Of a DNA stretch of 64,000 bases, positions 27,385-36,232 are shown in pieces. The notes beneath the pieces are model-generated. The model made no database searches, was not told where the DNA came from, and saw only the letters and a program-made list of their open reading frames with translations. Both the position numbers and the translations under genes were made by a program. Source of the DNA: Qipengyuania flava (GTDB lineage Bacteria; Pseudomonadota; Alphaproteobacteria; Sphingomonadales; Sphingomonadaceae); assembly GCF_011762005.1 (NCBI RefSeq), contig NZ_JAASQU010000001.1, forward strand, positions 923,974 to 987,973, written 5' to 3'. The stretch's first letter is position 1, and every line of letters begins with the position of its first letter.

Positions 27385-29811
27385 TCAGCCTCCCGATTTT
27401 GAAAAGGCGTTCTTGGTCTTCAAACTCGGCGCCTCGGCCCACGGTTCCTCCGGCCAGCGATGCTTGGGATAGCGCCCCTTCATCTCCTTACGCACATCAG
27501 CCCAACTGCCGCGCCAGAAACCTGGCAGATCGCGCGTTGCCTGAATCGAGCGCCCGGCCGGACTGGTCAGCTTGAGCAGCAATGGCACCTCACCGATCAC
27601 GGGATGCCTTTCGAGCCCGAACAGCGCCTGCACGCGCACCTCCACGCTCGGTGCATCCTCGCTCGCGTAATCGATGCGATGCGATGTCCCCGCAGGAGAG
27701 ATGAATTCACGCGGAGCTACGCGGTCGAGCTTCTTGCGACTTTCCCAATCGAGCACGCCGAGCAAGGCGTCAGCAAGCTTGCCGCCGGACAGTTTGAGGT
27801 CGCGCCTGCCTTCCAGCAGCGGGCGCAGCCAAACCGACGCAGACTCTTGCAACGAGCTTGGCGAGAACTGAACGAGTCCGGCATAGGCAGCGCGTGCGAG
27901 AAGATCCTGCGGAACCAGCCTTGCCGGGTTTTCCAGAACTTTATCGACAAGCATGTCCACAATCGCGTCACTGTCCGGTTCCGGGTCGGGCCCCTGCGCC
28001 AGCACGATTGTTCCGAGCCTGCGTTCCACGCGCGCCTCGACCCTTTCGCCGGTCCAGCGGAGCAGCTTGCGGCGTTCTATCCGCTCGGGAAACCAGCGTT
28101 CGAGCTCGCCCTCGCCGACTGCAATGCCTGCTGTAATTCGCGCGCCTTTTGCCTGCCCCTGCGCATCCCCCACAACGATGAAATCGGCCCGCGCCAGCGT
28201 CGAGGTCGGGTCGAGCACGAAGCCCCGGCCGCCTGCAGCAATCCACTGCTCTCCCCGTGCATCGCGGCGCTTGGCGATAAACTCGGGTCTACCGGCAGCG
28301 AGATGAATTCCGGGCGGCGGCGCCTGCCCCGCACTCTTCACATCAACCAGATCCTGCGCCCGCCGCGCCCAGCGCGAAGCCAGCTTGCGGCTGGCCTCCG
28401 CCTTGCGTCCGCGTTCGCCATTCCAGCGCGTCAGGCGCACGTCGAGATCTTCGCCACGTCCTCCCAGCGACCGTTCCTGCAGCAATAAGGCGATTTTTGC
28501 CGCGCGTTCAGCATCACCACGCTCTGCACCGAACAGGATGGTCGCTGCGCCCTGCGGATCGAGCGGGAGTTGCGCGAGCTTGGTACCGCGCTCGGTTATC
28601 CGCCCCGCCTCGTCGAGCGCACCCAGCGCCGAAAGTGTCGAGCGAGCGGCATCGACCGAGGCTGCGGGCGGCGGATCGAGCCACGCAAGGCTGTCTGGAT
28701 CGGCGGTCCCCCATTGCGCGAGCGACAGGACGAGCGGAGCGAGGTCGGCGGTGACCATTTCGGGCGGATCATAGGGTGGCCGACCGCCATGGCCCCCTTC
28801 TTCCCAAAGGCGATAGGCGACCCCGGGGCCTTGCCGGGCCGCACGACCCGCTCGCTGTGCCGCTGCCGCCTGGCTCGCCCGGTGCGTGACGAGATGCGTG
28901 GTCCCGGCAGCGCGATCGAACTCGGCCCGCCGCGACAGGCCCGCATCGACCACCACCGACACCCCGTCCAAGGTCAACGACGTTTCGGCAATCGCTGTTG
29001 CCAGCACGATCCGGCGGCGTCCGTCCGGATCCCGGCGGATCGCGGCACGCTGCGCTGCTGGTTCGACCTGCCCATGTAATGGCAACAATAGCGCGTCCGG
29101 CAGCCTCTTTTCGAGCCGTTCGCGAACACGCTCGATCTCGCGCACGCCGGGCAGGAAGCCGAGGATGTCGCCCTTCTGCTCGCGCCAGGCGGTTACGATG
29201 GCCTCGACCATTGCATCCTCGACAGGAAGCTGCGGAGACGATCCCAGCCATTCGATCTCCAGCGGATAGGCACGGCCTTCGCTTTCGATGACCTGTGCAC
29301 GATCACCCAGCAATTCGGCGAAGCGGCTGCCGTCGATGGTCGCCGACATGACCAGAACCCGAAGGTCTTCGCGCAGGACGGCGCGGCTTTCCGATGCCAG
29401 CGCCAGTCCGAGATCGCTGTCCAGATGGCGTTCGTGCGCTTCGTCGAACAGCACCGCAGAAACGCCCGCAAGTTCAGGATCGGCAAGGATCATGTTCACG
29501 AAAATCGCTTCGGTCACGACGAGGACGCGTGTGCGCGCGGAGCGCTTGCTGTCCAGCCGCGTCACATACCCCACAGTTTCGCCGGGCTTTTCGCCCAACG
29601 TCTGCGCCATGCGTTCGGCGGCGGCGCGCGCGGCGACACGACGCGGCGACGTGAGGATGACCGTGCCGCTGCACCAACCCTGTTCCAGCAGCGCGGGAGC
29701 AACCGCGGTGGTCTTGCCTGCCCCCGGTGGCGCGACCAGCACGCCGCATCCTTGCTCGCGCAAGGCATCGAGCAATTCGGGGATGACTGAGAGGATCGGC
29801 AGGTCGGCCAT
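27385..29811 (-). CDS. hrpB: ATP-dependent helicase HrpB
   Basis: An 808-residue DEAH-box helicase. Walker A is APPGAGKTT near residues 27-35, followed by DEAH (LFDEAHERH), motif III SATID and the helicase C-domain QRAGRAARQGPG. The HrpB-specific C-terminal domain ends in RYPKHRWPEEPW. The biological role of HrpB is poorly defined and differs from HrpA. It lies 16 bp upstream of the NDUFS4-like gene and 20 bp downstream of the polyprenyl synthase gene, all on one strand. Confidence 0.93.
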   Translation of the reverse strand: MADLPILSVIPELLDALREQGCGVLVAPPGAGKTTAVAPALLEQGWCSGTVILTSPRRVAARAAAERMAQTLGEKPGETVGYVTRLDSKRSARTRVLVVTEAIFVNMILADPELAGVSAVLFDEAHERHLDSDLGLALASESRAVLREDLRVLVMSATIDGSRFAELLGDRAQVIESEGRAYPLEIEWLGSSPQLPVEDAMVEAIVTAWREQKGDILGFLPGVREIERVRERLEKRLPDALLLPLHGQVEPAAQRAAIRRDPDGRRRIVLATAIAETSLTLDGVSVVVDAGLSRRAEFDRAAGTTHLVTHRASQAAAAQRAGRAARQGPGVAYRLWEEGGHGGRPPYDPPEMVTADLAPLVLSLAQWGTADPDSLAWLDPPPAASVDAARSTLSALGALDEAGRITERGTKLAQLPLDPQGAATILFGAERGDAERAAKIALLLQERSLGGRGEDLDVRLTRWNGERGRKAEASRKLASRWARRAQDLVDVKSAGQAPPPGIHLAAGRPEFIAKRRDARGEQWIAAGGRGFVLDPTSTLARADFIVVGDAQGQAKGARITAGIAVGEGELERWFPERIERRKLLRWTGERVEARVERRLGTIVLAQGPDPEPDSDAIVDMLVDKVLENPARLVPQDLLARAAYAGLVQFSPSSLQESASVWLRPLLEGRRDLKLSGGKLADALLGVLDWESRKKLDRVAPREFISPAGTSHRIDYASEDAPSVEVRVQALFGLERHPVIGEVPLLLKLTSPAGRSIQATRDLPGFWRGSWADVRKEMKGRYPKHRWPEEPWAEAPSLKTKNAFSKSGG

Positions 29812-29831
29812 GCCGGCGCCCCCAGAACGGA

Positions 29832-30848
29832 TCAGTAGCCGCGTGCCACGGCGAACAGCGCCGCCTGGGTCATCGCCTGGCGCGCGCTGCTGTCGGGGAA
29901 GATCGACAGCGCATCGATTGCACGCTGCGCGAAATGCCGCGCGCGTGCCTTGGTGTCGTCCACCGCGTGATGGCGGTCGATCAGTTCGATCGCATGATCG
30001 AGATCAGCGTCGCTGGTCTTGAACCCGCCGATCGCGGCCTTCCAGAACTCGCGCTCATCCGCGCTTCCCCGCGCATAAGCGAGGATCACCGGCAGCGTCA
30101 TCTTGCCTTCGCGGAAATCGTCGCCGCGATCCTTGCCCATGGCGGCGGCATTGGAATCGTAATCCAGCGCGTCATCGACCAACTGGAATGCAACCCCGAG
30201 GTTGCGGCCGTATTCGTCGAGCGCCTGCTCCTGCTCGTCGCTGCACTCGGCGACGACTGCGGCGATACGGCTAGCGGCGGCGAACAGCGCGGCGGTCTTC
30301 GCGCGGATGATGTGCAGATAGCGCTCTTCGCTGGTATCGATCTTGCGCTGCGCGGTCAGCTGGTCGACCTCGCCTTCGGCAATGATCGCGGATGCTCCAG
30401 AGAGGATCTTGAGCACCTTGAGGCTGCCGTCCTCGGTCATCAGCTCGAACGAACGGCTGAAGAGGAAATCGCCCACCAGCACGGTCGCGGGATTGCCGTA
30501 GATGATGTTGGCGGCCGCCTTGCCGCGGCGTAGATCGCTGCCGTCGACGACATCGTCGTGCAGCAGGGTCGCGGTGTGAATGAACTCTACCGCCGCGGCC
30601 AGCTTGTAATGCCGGTTGCCGCTGTAGCCGACCAGTTCCGCCCCCGCGAGCGTCAGCATCGGGCGCAGCCGCTTGCCTCCTCCCGAGATCAGATGCCCCG
30701 CAAGCGCCGGAATCAGCGGCACCTCGCTTTGCATCCGGTCGAGGATGACCTGGTTGACCTGGTTCATGCCCGGAGCGGTGAGAGCCAGCATCGGCTCGAT
30801 CGATCCTTCGGGCTCCTTGCGCGGCAATGTAATTACGTCGGCAGACAT
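29832..30848 (-). CDS. Polyprenyl (octa-/decaprenyl) diphosphate synthase
   Basis: A 338-residue trans-prenyltransferase making the ubiquinone side chain. The first aspartate-rich motif is DDVVD at 98-102 and the second is DDALD at 225-229; the N-terminal GGGKRLRPML is intact. Sphingomonads make Q-10, so a decaprenyl product is likely, but chain length cannot be read securely. The ATG reading MSADVITLPRKE is chosen; the 26-codon in-frame extension overlaps the divergent chorismate mutase upstream region. Confidence 0.9.
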   Translation of the reverse strand: MSADVITLPRKEPEGSIEPMLALTAPGMNQVNQVILDRMQSEVPLIPALAGHLISGGGKRLRPMLTLAGAELVGYSGNRHYKLAAAVEFIHTATLLHDDVVDGSDLRRGKAAANIIYGNPATVLVGDFLFSRSFELMTEDGSLKVLKILSGASAIIAEGEVDQLTAQRKIDTSEERYLHIIRAKTAALFAAASRIAAVVAECSDEQEQALDEYGRNLGVAFQLVDDALDYDSNAAAMGKDRGDDFREGKMTLPVILAYARGSADEREFWKAAIGGFKTSDADLDHAIELIDRHHAVDDTKARARHFAQRAIDALSIFPDSSARQAMTQAALFAVARGY

Positions 30849-30913
30849 TTCGGCTTGGCCATGGTCTGCGCAAGCTTTCTTGGCAAGCGTCGATTTCTTG
30901 TTAGCCTGCCCGC

Positions 30914-31210
30914 ATGTCCGACGCACCCACGCCCGACCCGGTTCTCGCCGGCTTTCGCAAGAGCATCGACAATATCGATGCCGCGCTGATCCACATGCTC
31001 GCCGAGCGGTTCCGGATCACGCAGGCTGTCGGCGAATACAAGGCGAAGGTGACGCTGCCGCCAGCCGATCCGAACCGCGAAAAGGAACAGATCGCAAGGC
31101 TGCGGCGGCTCGCCGAAGACAGCGAACTGGACCCCGAATTCAGCGAAAAATTCCTGCGCTTCATCATCGATGAGGTGATCCGGCACCATGAACGCGCGGC
31201 CGGGCGGTGA
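30914..31210 (+). CDS. Chorismate mutase (AroQ class)
   Basis: A 98-residue all-helical protein matching monofunctional AroQ chorismate mutase: helix 1 FRKSIDNIDAALIHMLAERF, then RITQAVGEYKAK, with the expected Arg and Lys active-site residues, and helix 3 FLRFIIDEVIRHHE. It converts chorismate to prephenate for Phe/Tyr synthesis. It is divergent from the polyprenyl synthase and convergent with the histidine kinase, with only 6 bp between stops. Confidence 0.9.
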   Translation: MSDAPTPDPVLAGFRKSIDNIDAALIHMLAERFRITQAVGEYKAKVTLPPADPNREKEQIARLRRLAEDSELDPEFSEKFLRFIIDEVIRHHERAAGR

Positions 31211-31216
31211 CTTTCT

Positions 31217-32695
31217 TCAAAGCGCGCTGCGCGGCAGGCTCAGGCTGACCAGCAGACCGCCCAGGTCCTCGCTTTCGCCAAGCTCGACCGACCCGCCATA
31301 GATTTCGATCACGTCGCGCACGATTGCGAGACCCAGCCCGGTCCCCGGCTTGCCCGTATCGAGCCGTGCACCGCGATCGAAGATGCGCGTGCGTTCGCTT
31401 TCGGGGATGCCCATGCCGTCGTCTTCGATCCAAATGATGCATTGCTCGGCGCTACGGTCGGCGTCGATCGTCACGAAAACGCTTCCACCGCCGTACTTTG
31501 CGGCGTTCTCGATCAGATTGCCAAGAATTTCGTCGAGATCCTGCCGCTCCATTGTCACGGCGGCATCACGATTGCCGTCGAGGTCGAAACGCGTCTGATC
31601 GTAGATCCGGGTTACCGCGCGCAATACGCTTTCGGCGCTCGGCCACACTTCCGCGCGTGCATGCCCGCTTGCACGTCGGCCCACCGCCCGCGCGCGCGCC
31701 AGATGGTGCTCGACATGGCGTTGCATGGTCTTGGTCTCGCGGCAGACGAGATCTGACAGACGCGGATCATGTGCGGTCGCGGCATTGGTCAGAACCGTCA
31801 ATGGCGTCTTGAGCGCATGCGCGAGATTGCCCGCATGCATGCGCGCCTCCTCGGCCTGCTGTTCGGTATGCGTCAGCAGGGCGTTGATCTCGTCGACCAG
31901 CGGCTCGACCTCGATTGGCAGCGGCTCGGTAATCCGGTTGGTGCCCTGGGTGCGCATTGCCTGGATCGCATCGCGCACACGCCGCAGCGGTGAAAGACCA
32001 TACCAGCTTTGCAGCATCGCCATGGCCATCAGCCCCAGCCCGAGGACCGCGAAACTCCATACCAGGATCGAACGGATACGGATGATCTGGTAATCCAGCT
32101 CGCCCCGCGCCGAAGCCACGGCAAAGGTCCAGCGCGTATCGCTGTCGGGCAGGATAACGGTACGTTCGACGATCCGCAGGGGTTCATCCTCGAACTGGTC
32201 GGAATTGTAGAAATGCGGCTCGTTGTCGAAATGATCGCCCTGGACCTTGAGACTGCGGTCCCACAGGCTGCGGCTGGGGAATGGCTGGTGTCCCTCGCCA
32301 GTGATCTGCCAATAGACCCCGCTATTGGGTTCGAGAAACCGCTGGTCGCCTAGCGATCGATAAAGCTGCACGTCACCGAAACTGTCGATTTCGGCGGAAG
32401 TGATCAGCGCGGTCTGCACATATTCGAGCTGCTCGTCGAAATTGTCCTCGACCAAGCGTACCAGCGTGCGATCGAGTGCAAAGCCACCCGCGAGCAGCAG
32501 TACCCCGATCCAGACCGCGGCGATCGCCATCATGCGGCGCGCAAGGCTGCGGCGCGCGGGCGGCTTCGCGATAATTACCGGATCGTCGGCAGCAGCATCC
32601 GTCGACGGGGTTTGCCCGACCGCCAGCCGCTGCTCCGACGCCGGATCAGGCGCGCGGCTGGTCGGCGGGGTCGTCGAGGCTGTAGCCGAGTCCAC
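31217..32695 (-). CDS. PhoQ-like sensor histidine kinase
   Basis: A transmembrane kinase: span 1 about 56-75, periplasmic sensor 76-205, span 2 about 208-228, HAMP-like linker, then HisKA with His293 in NLAHALKTPLT. The ATPase domain has an N box (NLIENAAKYGGG), G1 (DDGMGIPE) and G2 (GTGLGLAI). All catalytic boxes look intact. The longest reading starts at a GTG that overlaps the regulator gene by 50 bp; an ATG pair at residues 55-56 is a less likely later start. It forms a two-component system with the regulator directly upstream. Confidence 0.88.
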   Translation of the reverse strand: MDSATASTTPPTSRAPDPASEQRLAVGQTPSTDAAADDPVIIAKPPARRSLARRMMAIAAVWIGVLLLAGGFALDRTLVRLVEDNFDEQLEYVQTALITSAEIDSFGDVQLYRSLGDQRFLEPNSGVYWQITGEGHQPFPSRSLWDRSLKVQGDHFDNEPHFYNSDQFEDEPLRIVERTVILPDSDTRWTFAVASARGELDYQIIRIRSILVWSFAVLGLGLMAMAMLQSWYGLSPLRRVRDAIQAMRTQGTNRITEPLPIEVEPLVDEINALLTHTEQQAEEARMHAGNLAHALKTPLTVLTNAATAHDPRLSDLVCRETKTMQRHVEHHLARARAVGRRASGHARAEVWPSAESVLRAVTRIYDQTRFDLDGNRDAAVTMERQDLDEILGNLIENAAKYGGGSVFVTIDADRSAEQCIIWIEDDGMGIPESERTRIFDRGARLDTGKPGTGLGLAIVRDVIEIYGGSVELGESEDLGGLLVSLSLPRSAL

Positions 32696-33323
32696 GGATC
32701 GTCGTGATCACTTCCGCACCCAATTTCTTGCGGATGCGGGTAACGAAGACCTCGATCGTATTGGAATCGCGGTCGAAATCCTGATCGTAGATATGCTCGA
32801 TCAGTTCGGTGCGGCTGACCACCTTGCCCTTGTGGTGCATCAGATAGCTCAGCAGCTTGTATTCCTGCGCGGTCAGCTTGACCGGTTCGCCCTTGAGCGT
32901 GACGCGACCCGAACGGGTATCGAGGCGGACGTCGCCCGCGGTCAATTCGGAGGAGGTGTTGCCTGACGCACGACGGATCAACGCGCGAAGGCGAGCGATC
33001 AGTTCCTCGGTCTGGAATGGCTTGGCGAGATAATCATCCGCGCCCGCGTCCAGCCCCGCGACCTTGTCAGACCAGCTGTCGCGCGCTGTGAGCACCAGGA
33101 CGGGGAACTTGCGGCCTTCCTTGCGCCACATGCCCAACACGGTCAGCCCGTCGATCTCGGGCAGACCGAGATCGAGGATTACCGCGTCGTATTCTTCGGT
33201 ACTGCCAAGGAAGTGCCCGTCTTCACCATCGGTGGACAGGTCCACCGCATAGCCGTTCTGCTCGAGCGTCGACTTGAGCTGCTGGCCCAGGGTGGGCTCG
33301 TCCTCGACGATCAGGATACGCAT
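32646..33323 (-). CDS. OmpR/PhoP-family response regulator
   Basis: A 225-residue regulator. The receiver domain has acidic residues E7/D8, the phosphoacceptor Asp51 (AVILDLGLPE) and Lys101 (DYLAKPF). A winged-helix DNA-binding domain spans about 130-220, ending TIRGLGYSL. Its partner kinase overlaps its 3' end. A GTTCA-N6-TGAAC palindrome upstream (33359-33374) contains the CCTACATGAAC motif and may be an autoregulatory site. A PepSY protein is encoded just upstream, as is common for PhoP/PhoQ-like loci in sphingomonads. Confidence 0.92.
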   Translation of the reverse strand: MRILIVEDEPTLGQQLKSTLEQNGYAVDLSTDGEDGHFLGSTEEYDAVILDLGLPEIDGLTVLGMWRKEGRKFPVLVLTARDSWSDKVAGLDAGADDYLAKPFQTEELIARLRALIRRASGNTSSELTAGDVRLDTRSGRVTLKGEPVKLTAQEYKLLSYLMHHKGKVVSRTELIEHIYDQDFDRDSNTIEVFVTRIRKKLGAEVITTIRGLGYSLDDPADQPRA

Positions 33324-33358
33324 AAATGTCCGTCCTCGGATTGTTTGTGACGCGTTTC

Positions 33359-33369
33359 GTTCATGTAGG
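33359..33369 (-). promoter_or_regulatory. Conserved motif CCTACATGAAC upstream of the response regulator
   Basis: Read on the minus strand, CCTACATGAAC ends 35 nt before the regulator start codon. It is one of four CCTACAYGAAC copies in this window, each intergenic and oriented toward the gene. Here it also forms the right half of the palindrome GTTCA-N6-TGAAC. Confidence 0.5.
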
Positions 33370-33407
33370 TGAACGCGTCAACCTGAACGGGGCCACCGCG
33401 ACGCAAA

Positions 33408-33716
33408 TCAGCGGCTGCGCCGCAGGACCTTGCCGGTGCGGGCATCGACATCGACATACATGACCCGGCCATCCTTGATGAACTTCAGGCGGTAGGCCAT
33501 CGCGGCCGAGTCATAGGCGGGACCAAGATAGTCGGCCCCGCGCATGGTCGGCAGGATCCGCGCCTCGATATCGCGCAACTCCATGATGTTCCCGGCATTC
33601 ATCTCGCGTCGCGCCTCGCCCTGTTCGGAGCGACGCTGCTGCGCAAAAGCGGGTTCGGCAGCAATCGGCCCGGCGATGAGACCGAAGGCAAGAAGGGATG
33701 CGAAAATGCGCGACAT
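33408..33716 (-). CDS. PepSY-domain periplasmic protein
   Basis: A 102-residue protein with a signal peptide (cleavage after PAFAQ, about residue 26). A single PepSY-like domain has the typical end YRLKFIKDGRVMYVDVDARTG followed by a basic KVLRRSR tail. PepSY proteins are thought to modulate peptidases or sensor kinases in the envelope. It lies 84 bp upstream of the response regulator gene, so it may feed information to the adjacent kinase. Confidence 0.82.
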   Translation of the reverse strand: MSRIFASLLAFGLIAGPIAAEPAFAQQRRSEQGEARREMNAGNIMELRDIEARILPTMRGADYLGPAYDSAAMAYRLKFIKDGRVMYVDVDARTGKVLRRSR

Positions 33717-33784
33717 GATGCCTGTGTGCCTAGCCCGAGGGCATTGAACAAGGGGTGAATGCCTGCCGACCCGCCAAGACGAGT

Positions 33785-34519
33785 TCAGCGCGTCATCTCG
33801 AATTTGACCGTAAGCGAGACCTGCGTCCCGACCAGTCCGGGTTCGACCGGGGTCGGCGCGGCTGAGGCCTCGGCCATCATGCGGCCATCCGCTTTGGCAT
33901 AGGGGACGGGTCCGCCGCGGACGACGGATTCATTCACCTCGAGCAGGCGCACACCGGTATATCCCGACCATTGCGCATATTCCTGTGCCCGTTCGCGTGC
34001 GCTGTCGAAGGCGGCGCGACGGGCCTGGGCGCGAGGCCCCTCGTCGTTCTCCAGCGAGAAACTCGGGCCATTGATATCGGTCGCACCCGCGGCGACAAGC
34101 GCATCGAGCACTTCGCCGGCGCGTTCGACCTCGCGCAGCGTCGCGCTCACGCGGTTCGATGCCTGATAGCCGCGGAAAACCTGACGCCGGGTCGATTGGT
34201 CGTAATCATACTGCGCGTTGAGGTTGATGCCGGTTGTCTGGATATCGTCCTCGTCGATACCCAGCGCTTTGATACGATCGATCACCGCCGTCATCTCGCG
34301 CGCATTGAGCCGCATGGCCTCGACCGCCGTGTCCGCCTGGCTGGTCACCCCCGCGCCGATTTTGACGATGTCGGGCTTGGCATCGACAGTTTCGGAAACC
34401 GACAGCTCGACCACCGGCCCCTGTGCCTGCACCTGTACTTCTGCGGCGTGGGCGCTGGCGGCGATACCGGTGGCGGCGAGAGCGGGAATTGCAAAACGGA
34501 TCATGGGCTTGCTCCTCAT
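33785..34519 (-). CDS. SIMPL-domain (DUF541) periplasmic protein
   Basis: A 244-residue exported protein with a signal peptide (cleavage near AHAAEV, residue 25). The SIMPL/DUF541 fold is recognisable by ELSVSETVDAKPDIVKIGAG, the helix MRLNAREMTAVIDRIKALGI and DIQTTGINLNAQYDY. The family is related to BP26 and E. coli YggE, implicated in envelope or oxidative stress, without a defined biochemical role. It is divergent from the amidohydrolase gene. Confidence 0.87.
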   Translation of the reverse strand: MRSKPMIRFAIPALAATGIAASAHAAEVQVQAQGPVVELSVSETVDAKPDIVKIGAGVTSQADTAVEAMRLNAREMTAVIDRIKALGIDEDDIQTTGINLNAQYDYDQSTRRQVFRGYQASNRVSATLREVERAGEVLDALVAAGATDINGPSFSLENDEGPRAQARRAAFDSARERAQEYAQWSGYTGVRLLEVNESVVRGGPVPYAKADGRMMAEASAAPTPVEPGLVGTQVSLTVKFEMTR

Positions 34520-34630
34520 TGGTCGGACGGACTATCTGCTTTGCAGCTTTACGGCTTGCTGAACGCAAGGGTTCCCGCAAACCCCGGTATCGCCCGGGTG
34601 GAATCCGGTGGCCGAGCGAAGGGGGAACCG

Positions 34631-36190
34631 ATGAAAGCCTTGAAGATCGCACTGGCGGCACTCGCCGCCCTCGCCACGCAACCACTGGCAGCGCAGATGG
34701 AACGGGTGCCTGATCGCCCGGCGGGCGAAGGCGAAGGCCCCTTCGGCAAGCTGATAATCCGCGGGGCGACCGTTATCGAAGGTAGCGGCGCTCCGCCCGC
34801 CGGCCCGATCGACATCGTGATCGAAGACAACCGTATCGCGGCGCTTTATCCGGGTGGTGCACCAGCGGGCGAACTCGAAACCGCTCAGCGCGTGGTCGAT
34901 GCGAATGGCATGTACGCGCTCCCCGGTTTCGTCGATGTGCATGGTCACAATGGCGACGCTGCGAAAGCGCCCAACCCGTCCTATGGTTACAAGCTTTGGC
35001 TGGCGCATGGCGTAACCACGGTGCGCGGGGTGAGTTTCTATTTCGGGGCGGGCACACCCGATATCGCGGACGCGCGCCGCAGCGCGGCCAACACGATCAC
35101 CGCGCCGCGACTGATTCCCTATGCGGTGTTCGGCGACAAATGGGCTGGCGGTGGGCCCGACACCCCGGCCAAGGCGCGCGAATGGGTGCGCTGGGCGAAA
35201 GCGCAGGGCTATTGGGGCGTGAAGTTCTTCAACGGCTCCTCGCCCGAGGTTTTCGCGGCCGCCTTCGACGAAGCCGAGAAGTTGCAGATGGGCACGGTGG
35301 CGCATCTCGCGCAGACCGGCGTCGCCGAAGTGAACGCGCGCAAGGCGGTGGAACTCGGCCTGGACGACGTCACCCATTTCTACGGCCATTTCGAAAGCCT
35401 GCTGAAGGACGGGCTGCCTTACTATCCGGAAGACTACAATTATTTCGACGAGCAGTCGCGCTTCGGCTGGGTCGCACGGCTCGCCCCGCAGGCGGTCGAA
35501 CCGGGCGAGGCCAAATGGGACGAATATGTCGACCTGCTGGTGGATGAAGGCGTAACACTAAGCCCCACTTTCAACATCTATTCCGCCAGCCGCGATGTGA
35601 TGCGCGCGCGCACCTTCGATTGGCACGAACGTTACACCCTGCCCTCGCTGATGAATTTCTACGCTCCCAGCGCGACCAATCATGGCAGCTATTACAAGGA
35701 CTGGACCAGCGAAGACGAGGTCGCCTGGCGCGGGTTCTACGCCAAATGGTTCGACTTGGTGAAAGACTTCCACGATCGCGGCGGTCGTGTGACGGCGGGT
35801 TCGGATCCGGGCTATATCTACCAGACGTGGGGTTTCGCCTATATCGGCGAGCTCGAGATGTTGCGCGAAGCGGGTCTTTCCCCGCTCGCCGTGATCCGTG
35901 CGGCCACACTGGACGGTGCGCGTTCGCTCTACGAACCGATGGACAAGGAGCCGCCGATGGGCAGGATCGCCGTGGGCCAACTGGCCGACCTCGTGATCGT
36001 GCCCGAGAATCCGCTGGCCAATCTCAAGGTGCTCTACGGCACCGGGCACACGCGGCTCAACCGCGAAACCGGTGCGATCGAGCAGGTCGGCGGCGTACGC
36101 TGGACCGTCAAGGACGGTATCCTCTTCGATGCGCCGGCGCTGCTTGCCGACGTCGCACGCATGGTCGAGGAGCAGCGCGCTACGCGCTGA
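34631..36190 (+). CDS. Exported amidohydrolase-family protein
   Basis: A 519-residue protein with a signal peptide (MKALKIALAALAALATQPLAAQ) and a metal-dependent hydrolase TIM barrel. The metal-binding HxH is H104/H106 (VDVHGHNGD), with later histidines in THFYGH and GSDPG for the terminal aspartate. The C-terminal composite-domain ending MGRIAVGQLADLVIVPENPL is classic. The substrate is unknown; periplasmic dipeptidase- or imidazolonepropionase-like activity is possible. The ATG follows GGGGGAA; an enormous in-frame upstream extension is antisense to the SIMPL gene and is rejected. Confidence 0.88.
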   Translation: MKALKIALAALAALATQPLAAQMERVPDRPAGEGEGPFGKLIIRGATVIEGSGAPPAGPIDIVIEDNRIAALYPGGAPAGELETAQRVVDANGMYALPGFVDVHGHNGDAAKAPNPSYGYKLWLAHGVTTVRGVSFYFGAGTPDIADARRSAANTITAPRLIPYAVFGDKWAGGGPDTPAKAREWVRWAKAQGYWGVKFFNGSSPEVFAAAFDEAEKLQMGTVAHLAQTGVAEVNARKAVELGLDDVTHFYGHFESLLKDGLPYYPEDYNYFDEQSRFGWVARLAPQAVEPGEAKWDEYVDLLVDEGVTLSPTFNIYSASRDVMRARTFDWHERYTLPSLMNFYAPSATNHGSYYKDWTSEDEVAWRGFYAKWFDLVKDFHDRGGRVTAGSDPGYIYQTWGFAYIGELEMLREAGLSPLAVIRAATLDGARSLYEPMDKEPPMGRIAVGQLADLVIVPENPLANLKVLYGTGHTRLNRETGAIEQVGGVRWTVKDGILFDAPALLADVARMVEEQRATR

Positions 36191-36232
36191 CGGCTTGCGG
36201 CGGGGGCCAAGCGCGCCTACCTCGCGCGGCCT

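Noticed and set aside
33971..34630. N-terminal extension of the amidohydrolase to 739 residues
   Set aside because: The extension is antisense to the SIMPL gene; the internal ATG has GGGGGAA upstream and begins a proper signal peptide.
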